A stretch of 64,000 nucleotides of DNA from Sacculina carcini (lineage: Eukaryota > Arthropoda > Thecostraca > Sacculinidae). A program made the position numbers and the translations under genes. Each line of letters opens with the position of its first letter. The first letter of the stretch is position 1. The notes under the pieces are model-generated. The model had not been told where the DNA came from. It made no database searches and worked only from the letters and a program-made list of their open reading frames with translations. The stretch covers positions 4,762,001 to 4,826,000 of the forward strand of contig OU696571.1 of the NCBI GenBank assembly GCA_916048095.2, read 5' to 3'. Below are positions 56,691-64,000 of the stretch, piece by piece.

Positions 56691-57992
56691 GATATTGTTT
56701 TACAGTATTAGGATATTGTTCTACAGTATTAGGATATTGTTCTACAGTATTAGGATATTGTTCTACAGTATTACGATATTGTTCTACAGTATTAGGATAT
56801 TGTTCTACAGTATTAGGATATTGTTCTACAGTATTACGATATTGTTCTACAGTATTAGGATATTGTTCTACAGTATTAGGATATTGTTCTACAGTATTAG
56901 GATATTGTTCTACAGTATTTGGATATTGTTCTACAGTATTAGGATATTGTTCTACAGTATTAGGATATTGTTCTACAGTATTAGGATATTGTTCTACAGT
57001 ATTAGGATATTGTTCTACAGTATTAGGATATTGTTCTACAGTATTAGGATATTGTTCTACAGTATTTGGATATTGTTCTACAGTATTAGGATATTGTTCT
57101 ACAGTATTAGGATATTGTTCTACAGTATTAGGATATTGTTCTACAGTATTAGGATATTGTTCTACAGTATTAGGATATTGTTCTACAGTATTAGGATATT
57201 GTTCTACAGTATTAGGATATTGTTCTACAGTATTAGGATATTGTTCTACAGTATTAGGATATTGTTCTACAGTATTAGGATATTGTTCTACAGTATTAGG
57301 ATATTGTTCTACAGTATTAGGATATTGTTCTACAGTATTTGGATATTGTTCTACAGTATTAGGATATTGTTCTACAGTATTAGGATATTGTTCTACAGTA
57401 TTAGGATATTGTTCTACAGTATTAGGATATTGTTCTACAGTATTAGGATATTGTTCTACAGTATTAGGATATTGTTCTACAGTATTAGGATATTGTTCTA
57501 CAGTATTAGGATATTGTTCTACAGTATTAGGATATTGTTCTACAGTATTAGGATATTGTTCTACAGTATTAGGATATTGTTCTACAGTATTAGGATATTG
57601 TTCTACAGTATTAGGATATTGTTCTACAGTATTAGTATATTGTTCTACAGTATTACGATATTGTTCTACAGTATTAGGATATTGTTCTACAGTATTACGA
57701 TATTGTTCTACAGTATTAGGATATTGTTCTACAGTATTAGGATATTGTTCTACAGTATTAGGATATTGTTCTATAGTATTAGGATATTGTTCTACAGTAT
57801 TAGGATATTGTTCTATAGTATTAGGATATTGTTCTACAGTATTAGGATATTGTTCTACAGTATTAGGATATTGTTCTACAGTATTACGATATTGTTCTAC
57901 AGTATTAGGATATTGTTCTACAGTATTAGGATATTGTTCTACAGTATTAGGATATTGTTCTACAGTATTAGGATATTGTTCTACAGTATTGG
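56691..57992. repeat. 21-bp minisatellite, about 62 copies
   Basis: Head-to-tail units of TTCTACAGTATTAGGATATTG with very few variants (TTACG, TTTGG, AGTATATTG, CTATAG). The 21-bp unit is seven codons with no stop in several frames on both strands, so the long open frames here (7-residue periodic peptides) are artefacts of the period. Near-perfect homogeneity argues for recent expansion. It lies in intron 26, 225 bp after exon 26. Confidence 0.97.
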
Positions 57993-58335
57993 TTCTTGAC
58001 GACATTTAGGTCCAGTGTTCGCATCCTTGTCAAATCAGCACTCAGTTCTCACAGCTCCATGTCAGTTCTGCTCATTTTCCCATTTTAATTATAATAATAG
58101 CAATAATATAATAACACGAGTTGAGAAATTATTGTTTATTAATGCTGCAGATGGAGTGAACATTTGGAAGTCAATATTTTCTCAATAGCGTGTTACACTA
58201 TGTCAATTCCCATGATTTGTTCTAGGTTTTTCTTGGGCTCAGTTTTCTACAACCGGAGCTGCAGATCAAGGACTTCAATATGCTGAGTCAGGCTAATGTT
58301 GTTTATTATTTCGGCGGTAAAACACGGGTAGATGG

Positions 58336-58834
58336 CGGCTAGTGGTACACCAGTACATGACTGATAGGTTAGTGGTACACCAGTACATGACTGATAGACT
58401 AGTGGTACACCAGTACATGACTGATATGCTAGTGGTACACCAGTACATGACTGATAGACTAGTGGTACACCAGTACATGACTGATATGCTAGTGGTACAC
58501 CAGTACATGACTGATATGCTAGTGGTACACCAGTACATGACTGATATGCTAGTGGTACACCAGTACATGACTGATAGACTAGTGGTACACCAGTACATGA
58601 CTGATATGCTAGTGGTACACCAGTACATGACTGATAGACTAGTGGTACACCAGCACATGACTGATAGGCTAGTGGTACACCAGTACATGACTGATAGACT
58701 AGTGGTACACCAGTACATGACTGATAGGCTAGTGGTACACCAGTACATGACTGATAGGCTAGTGGTACACCAGTACATGACTGATAGGCTAGTGGTACAC
58801 CAGTACATGACTGATATGCTAGTGTTACACCAGA
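58336..58834. repeat. 30-bp minisatellite, about 16 copies
   Basis: Head-to-tail 30-bp units containing CTAGTGGTACACCAG then TACATGACTGATA, with variation mainly at one dinucleotide (GATAGA, GATAGG, GATATG). The last unit is partial and runs straight into the inverted repeat of a Harbinger-like remnant. Open frames on both strands reflect the 10-codon period. Confidence 0.97.
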
Positions 58835-59054
58835 CGTTTTTGTGCCGAGCGTTTGTTTTGTCGTCGACGACAGCAATGTTGCCGCTCGCTGTCACTACTT
58901 TCACGACGGCAAAAATGCCGTCGGCTTTTTTGCCGCCCAAGCGGGGTGGTGACCCCCGTGACTCAATGCGCTGATACACACTTGTCGTGCAGCTTGCCGA
59001 TGACTATCATGTGTTCGTAGTGTTCGTGTTTCATCTTATTATTGTCGTGACTGC

Positions 59055-59184
59055 AGAGGAGCAGGTTGACAATGAACTATTGATACGTCTTATTCAAGAA
59101 AGGCTAGAAGCTTTTGAAGACAGGATTGCAATGAAGAATGAATTGTCAGCTGTTTGTGGAAAGATGATAGTTGGTTTTAATTAG
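59055..59184 (+). pseudogene. MADF/SANT-like fragment of a Harbinger element
   Basis: A frame reading EEQVDNELLIRLIQERLEAF then AMKNELSAVCGKMI resembles the start of MADF/SANT DNA-binding domains (x-LI-x-LV-x-ERP-x-L-x-D). It stops after 43 residues, so it is a fragment. Confidence 0.4.
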
Positions 59185-59380
59185 CTGGAAGATAGTAAAC
59201 GACACGATTGATTTCTTAAATTTGATAATTTATATATTTTCATTGTTGTTAATTCCCTTAATTGTTATTGAACATATTATTCGCGTTGTTATTGAAACAT
59301 TGTTAATGTATACAATGAATTCATTGTATAAAATATATTAAATATCGTATAACATATAATGTATGGTACACCATCGTCTC

Positions 59381-59560
59381 TCAAACCGGAATCAGTGTGT
59401 AGAAGACTCCAACATTCTCTCTCATCTGATTAATAGGATGAACCCAAATTAGTCTTTGTTTTCGCCGTCTCTTTGCCTGACGACGACGTAGGAATTGTTT
59501 TCTGTCCAAGTTATCTTCAAATGATCGGGAACACGCAGTACTAGTACACTTCACACACCA
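59381..59560 (-). pseudogene. N-terminal fragment of a Harbinger/PIF transposase
   Basis: The minus strand reads FLRRRQAKRRRKQRLIWVHP followed by INQMRENVGVFYTLIP and a stop. A basic run and W-V-x-P-[IL]-N-x-x-R-x-x-x-G-x-F precede the DDE domain in Harbinger transposases. The catalytic domain is missing. Confidence 0.55.
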
Positions 59561-59719
59561 CTGTAACACTGTAATCAAGTGAGTGAGCGGGTGAGAGGAC
59601 GACACATTATCCGACGGCAAAATAAACGCCAAATGTGTTCCCACTCGAGCGGCGACGACAAAACAAACGCTCGGCACAAAAACGCCCAGTGTGTCCCCAG
59701 CCATATTGTTCACATATCT

Positions 59720-60950
59720 GTAATAGCACTAGCCAGATGTTGGTACAGTTGGTTCAATTGTGCTTCATTTATCTGTACCGTGTCATAACTGGCTACATGC
59801 TGCTGGAAAACATTGAATTGTTCATTCTAGTTGTCTGTGGCTGTGTGAAAGTCACCAGAAGCTGCGCGTAACAGTGTAATTGTTGACCGTAGCTTTCATG
59901 AGACGTAACATAGTTGCGCCTGGGGCTGCTGGAAATTGTTGAAATGCTGCTGGTAATCTGTCACGTGCTGATAATTTGTCTCTGGCATTATATAACTTGC
60001 CAGGGTCTCTACGTAGAAGTGGAGTTTTTGTTGCACATTTGTCTGAGGAGGTTGAAACGTTCCCAGAGGCTGCTTAAAACTGTAATGCTCAAGGTGTTGG
60101 CTTATCTGTGGCGGTTCTCAACCAGTCAGATTATGTGATTCGTAGGAGTATGACTGGAGTAGGAGTTTGACTGCTGGTCACTGACATAAGGTGGATCACA
60201 TCTGGCCAGATCATACACGTAGCAGTATAATTGTTGATGATTACCCGGCTGTGCAGACTCATATCCCGCCATGGGATGCACATAGCAGTTGAACTGCTGA
60301 TGGTCACTTGCCTGTGGCGGTGTATATCCTGCTAGAGCATGTGAGCTATACTTGTTATGTTGCTCACTTGCATATGGTGCAGCACAGCTCGCCTGGCACT
60401 GAGCTAGTGGATGAACTGTTGCTGGTCGCTAGTTTGTGGCGATTCAGAACTAGCAGCAGATTGTTGGATGTAGCTGGCCTGTTCTGAGTTATTGGTCAAT
60501 GGCGAAGCAAAGCTCGTCACAGGCTCCACTTGAGTGTTTAGTTGTTGTTCACTTGTCAGGGGCGATTGAGCAATTCCCTGAACCTGCTCGAAATGGCTGT
60601 ACTCTCCGTTATCATATGCAGAACTCGCCAGTGGTTGCTCGAAATAGTTACCCTGTCCTTGGTAATTTGCCAGAAGCTGTGAGTCGTAATAGTTATGTGG
60701 TTTATGTTGCAGTGCATAGTTCGTCATTGGCTGCTCGAAATAGTTCAACTGCTGTTCGTTGTTGGTTCGTAGCAGTTCATCACTATATACAGGTTGTTGC
60801 ATATAGTTGACCTGTTCTAGGTCATCTGTTTGAGGCGGAGCATATAACACTAGAGACTTCACTTGGTAGTTGAGTTGTTGGACGTTCACATACTGTGGAA
60901 CATGTGCAGGAATATACGTAGCAGTAGTGTTGCTGCTCGTAGCTTGCCCG
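59720..60950 (-). repeat. Decayed repeat region coding Gln/Tyr/Asn-rich sequence in several frames
   Basis: On the minus strand a loosely repeated unit of about 45-66 bp gives Q-Q-x-x-x-Y-x-x-P-L/M-A-x-Y-x-x-P-Q. The best frame is 60404-60889 (for example NYFEQPLASSAY and NYFEQPMTNYALQ), with no in-frame ATG. Past its stop the pattern continues one base off (CYVHPMAGYESAQPGNHQQL), and again upstream of 60889 (SYEQQHYCYVYS). Stops appear nearer 59900. It is either an old low-complexity repeat gene broken by frameshifts or a diverged minisatellite with coding-like period. No function is claimed. Confidence 0.6.
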
Positions 60951-61189
60951 TTTGTTGTGTTTTGTCATTTCAATACTTGTACACAAACACTCACACACAT
61001 GCACGCGTACAAACATATACAAACAAACAGACACTAAAAACCATTTACAGATTGAAGGCAGATCCTTTACAGCGTACAGATGCGAATATGTACAGGAATA
61101 TATCAATCAAACATGCGCAGACGTGCATACACAAACACACAGCGCGTTCATTTATACCGTCATATCTCGTTTTTGTTCGACTGCGGCAG

Positions 61190-61399
61190 GCTCTGGAGCA
61201 GCGCGTGGCCCCTGGTGGCGACGAGAGCCGACTGGTGCAGCTGCTCGAGCAGCTGGTGGCTTCTTGCAGCTGCCAGCAGCAGCGGGCGATCGTGACGATG
61301 GATACCGCAGCTGGTTCTAGTGCGGTCGCCACACTGGTCGATATTGAGCACGTGAGCGGCGTTTTGCGACAGTATAACGACACGGCTCGACAAGTGCAG
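61190..61399 (+). CDS. Giant spectrin-repeat protein, exon 27
   Basis: 210 bp (70 residues), phase 0 in and out, acceptor GACTGCGGCAG, donor GTGCAG|GTAACA. It encodes RLVQLLEQLVASCSCQQQ and VSGVLRQYNDTARQVQ, with a Gly/Ser/Ala-rich middle. The acceptor has no TG run, an exception in this gene. Confidence 0.82.
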
Positions 61400-61742
61400 G
61401 TAACACGCACAGACACACATGTTTATACTTGTTCGCGTGTCATATAGATCAATCACCGCACTCAGACACAAATACACCCGCACACACATTCCCACACATG
61501 CATATATAGATAAGTGTACACGGTCCAATCAAGCTGGAGCTTGCATGTATGTATATGCCGGTCTGAATATAGTTGTGTGTGTGTGTGTGTGTGTATGTGT
61601 TTATATATCTGTATTCGTCTCAGTGTGTATTTCCGTGTATCTGTGTGTATGAATCCAAATATGTACCCGTGTATGTGTGTTTATTTGTGTGTGATTTTCT
61701 AAGTGTGTATGTATATCGCTGTATGTGTATGTGTGTGTTTGT

Positions 61743-61844
<102 letters not shown>

Positions 61845-61948
61845 ATCTCAGTGTATTCATACATACGTGTGCCTGTGTTTATTTGTGTATATTTCATGGT
61901 GTGTATGTATATGTGCGTGTGTGTGTGTGTGTGTTTGTATCCTGGCAG

Positions 61949-62119
61949 CTGTTGGCCGAACAGCGGGCCGTACAGTACGGTGAGCATCGTGAGTGGCGGC
62001 GAGCCGTCGACGCTCTGCAGCTGTGGCTGTCAGTCGTCAAGGACCGCAGGCCCACGCACCGCACCCGCTCTGTGGTCGCCGACCGATCAGCCATTGACAC
62101 GAGCATCACCGCTCTACAA
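61949..62119 (+). CDS. Giant spectrin-repeat protein, exon 28
   Basis: 171 bp (57 residues), phase 0 in and out, acceptor ATCCTGGCAG about 100 bp after a long (GT)n tract, donor CTACAA|GTACTG. It contains QLLAEQRAVQYG-type helix, EWRRAVDALQLWLSVV (two Trp) and a basic KDRRPTHRTR loop. Confidence 0.83.
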
Positions 62120-62639
62120 GTACTGCTCTTCTGCCTCTTTACTCTCTCTCTCTCTCTCTGCCTTTACTATTCTTCTTTCTGCTTAGTTGAGCTTATTGTA
62201 GGCAATTGTGGTTTATTTTGGTTTATTCCGGTTTATTTTATGGTTAGTATATAGTTGTTTCAATCACTTCGGCTCAATTATTCATGACTAGACGATCAAT
62301 AACTTGTACAATGACTGACTGGCATATTTTCTATTAGGATCGCTTGCTGTTTCATTACAATGTGCTATATCGTGTGCCACCCGGTGCTGTGTTTGTGCAT
62401 GAATTATGCATCCGCTCTATGCTAGTATTGTGTATCAGTTTTATTTCTCTCTGACTTCGTTGCTTCCTTCTTCAATGAGGCGTTTATTTCTCATATTTTA
62501 TGTCACTTATATTGTTTTGCCTTGGCTTTCCATCGTCATTTCTATTTATATTACATGTTATACATGTGTATGTGTGTCTGTTGACGCCTACGTTTCGCTG
62601 TACGCATGCGCGCGTATGTGTGTATGCCAATTTCGACAG
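62120..62639 (+). other. Intron 28
   Basis: CT then AT-rich, no gene or transposon recognised; TGTATGTGTGTCTG sits upstream of the acceptor. Confidence 0.6.
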
Positions 62640-62793
62640 AGTATTGAGGTTCAGCGCGGCGAGGGAGACGCGTTGTTGAAGCGTGTGGTGCAGTTGGGCG
62701 GCGTCGCTCAGACGTCCAGCAGCGAGGCTGGCCGGCGCGAGATTCAGCGAGATATTGACGCGCTCACTGCCGAATTTGACTGCTTTTTTCACG
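62640..62793 (+). CDS. Giant spectrin-repeat protein, exon 29 (last seen)
   Basis: Acceptor AATTTCGACAG, phase 0 in; donor TTCACG|GTGCGT leaves phase 1. About 51 residues: DALLKRVVQLGG and RREIQRDIDALTAEF. A phase-1 acceptor must lie beyond the window, since no convincing exon is seen in 62794-64000. Confidence 0.8.
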
Positions 62794-64000
62794 GTGCGTG
62801 CCAATCTTGGCTGTGTGTCCGTGTACTGTGGCTTTGAGCAGTCTTGTGTGTGTTTGTTTGTTTATCGCCATACAACACAGAACAATATAGTAAGCATAGT
62901 AAAAACATCTAGGCACAGTCTGCCAAGCCAGACATAGCTGGCTTCTTAGCAGACACGTAAACATATTTATTAGTATACAACCACATTTCTCCACAAATAA
63001 ACAACACACAATATACAAATGTGTGTGTGTATGTGGGCTTGCGTATGATGTCAGTTAGAATTCCCACGTACATGTCCACACGACAAATCTCCTGTTCAAT
63101 GTAGTATTCATGGAATGACACATTTATTATTTTCACACTTGAATTGGTAATTTTGACACAATCCAAAGCTCTTCTTCATCTCAGCCAACAGAGTCGGTTT
63201 TTTTGCAGTACGCCGACTAGGAAGGCCAGAACCAGTTTTGCAAGCGGTGTCGAATCGTCGGCGTCACGATGTTATGGGCGTGTATTTGTTACTCCGATGC
63301 GGTGATAGTTTGGCTTAACTTCACACTTTAGAAGCTGATCGGTCCCGTAGTCACTTCCCTTGGAGCACTATGGTCCGGCTTTATGTGTGGAATTGTGCTG
63401 GTCTCCATCCTCAACTTGATTCAGCTTATAGCTAGCTTATGTCTTGACACACCAAGATGATTTGATGCAACATTCTCAATATCACCATGCTCCACCATTG
63501 TCAATGCGCGTCATTTTTCTTTCATTGCAGGCCATTTTTATCCATTTCAAGCAAGTGGTGCAGTATGCAGTTATTTCAAACTTGTGATGGTATGAGTCAC
63601 GAATCAGCAAGAACGTCGTAATAACAGCCTGAACACACAATCGCACAACATGCACTGTTGGCTCATTAGTCGATTCATGGTTGACATGAGCGTGCGGAGG
63701 GGGTTCAGCATTATTCAATTGCCCTCGTCCCGTAAAGGAGCAATATACACGTGGAATGATGAACAGTGTACTCCGTGTGAATGTCCATACTCCGTCTAAA
63801 TGGTTTTCTTGCCAGAACATTGTAAATACTTGTGTGGTATGTGTGTTGGACTGTGAGCTTTTAATTTTGAACTATGAGCTGTGACATTATACATGCACAT
63901 GTATGTGTATGTATGTGTATTTGTTTGCGTCTGTGTGTCTACATGTATATATGTACGTGTACGAGTGTTTATGTGTGTGTTATATGTGTGAATGCATGTA
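62794..64000 (+). other. Intron 29 (runs off the window)
   Basis: AT-rich, ending in TATG/TGTG-rich sequence (63880-64000) that may announce another exon just outside. A 112-codon minus-strand open frame at 63482-63820 is unrecognised. Confidence 0.5.

Larger units (their letters stand above)
58820..59705. mobile_element. Harbinger/PIF-like remnant with inverted repeats
   Basis: ACGTTTTTGTGCCGAGCGTT (58835) continues through TTTGTTTTGTCGTCG and is repeated inverted at 59654-59686; weaker symmetry extends outward into GTGTTACACCAG/CTGGGCG. Between lie pieces of the two proteins Harbinger elements carry, in convergent orientation. No 3-bp target duplication could be assigned. Confidence 0.6.

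Noticed and set aside
56691-57992. Telomere-like array because units contain TTAGG
   Set aside because: The period is 21 bp with unrelated flanks; TTAGG is incidental.
56605-58009. Long open frames of 434-466 codons on both strands with a 7-residue period
   Set aside because: They follow from a 21-bp tandem repeat with no stop in several frames; equal openness on both strands argues against coding.
58247-58979. Open frames of about 210-230 codons on both strands with a 10-residue period
   Set aside because: Artefact of a 30-bp minisatellite.
63482-63820. Minus-strand 112-codon ORF as a transposase domain
   Set aside because: Weak resemblance only; no catalytic or zinc-binding pattern could be defended.

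Overview
This is a eukaryotic (metazoan) genomic window. Coding sequence is broken into short exons joined by GT-AG introns, intergenic and intronic DNA is AT-rich and full of microsatellites, and several animal transposon types are present (an I-group LINE with RNase H, a CR1/L2-like LINE, hAT, mariner, IS630/Tc1-like, pogo-like and Harbinger-like pieces, tRNA-derived SINEs). The lineage cannot be fixed from the sequence; an invertebrate is most likely.

The backbone is one very large plus-strand gene that crosses the whole window and is open at both ends. I could chain 29 exons by splice sites and reading phase: one giant 3.2-kb exon at the left edge, then 28 small ones out to 62793. They sum to about 8.4 kb, or about 2,800 residues, of helical, Leu/Gln-rich coiled coil with recurring W-L-x-x-x-E and Q-L-Q-L-L-A-E motifs. 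This is the look of tandem spectrin repeats, as in giant cytolinkers of the nesprin or dystonin/MACF type. Half of the small exons begin and end in phase 0 and many are about half a spectrin repeat long. Most 3' splice sites follow a UG-rich tract.

Introns hold everything else. About 5.7-8.4 kb has a hAT-type non-autonomous element with 8-bp target duplications. About 12.2-19.3 kb has a CR1/L2-like LINE on the minus strand, with degenerate ORFs and a second hAT element inserted in its endonuclease. About 19.5-32.3 kb has a transposase scrap, a complete and apparently intact 6.3-kb I-group LINE with a perfect 13-bp target duplication, an intronless plus-strand gene encoding an unfamiliar protein with four copies of a 26-residue motif, a dead mariner, and a second copy of the first hAT family. 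About 36.6-44.1 kb has an IS630-like transposase relic, a pogo-derived MITE and a tRNA-type SINE. About 47-55.6 kb has a hAT MITE, an antisense intronless class A GPCR gene, a 1.5-kb foldback element and another SINE candidate. About 56.5-61.2 kb has a 62-copy 21-bp minisatellite, a 16-copy 30-bp minisatellite beside a Harbinger-like remnant, and a decayed Gln/Tyr-rich repeat region.

Only three sets of genes look alive: the giant spectrin-repeat gene, the two nested single-exon genes (repeat protein and GPCR), and the two ORFs of the I-group LINE. The remainder is transposon debris or tandem repeat. The best candidates for something undescribed are the four-repeat nested protein (26946-28190), the UG-tract/exon architecture, and the minisatellite that appears to grow out of a transposon terminus.
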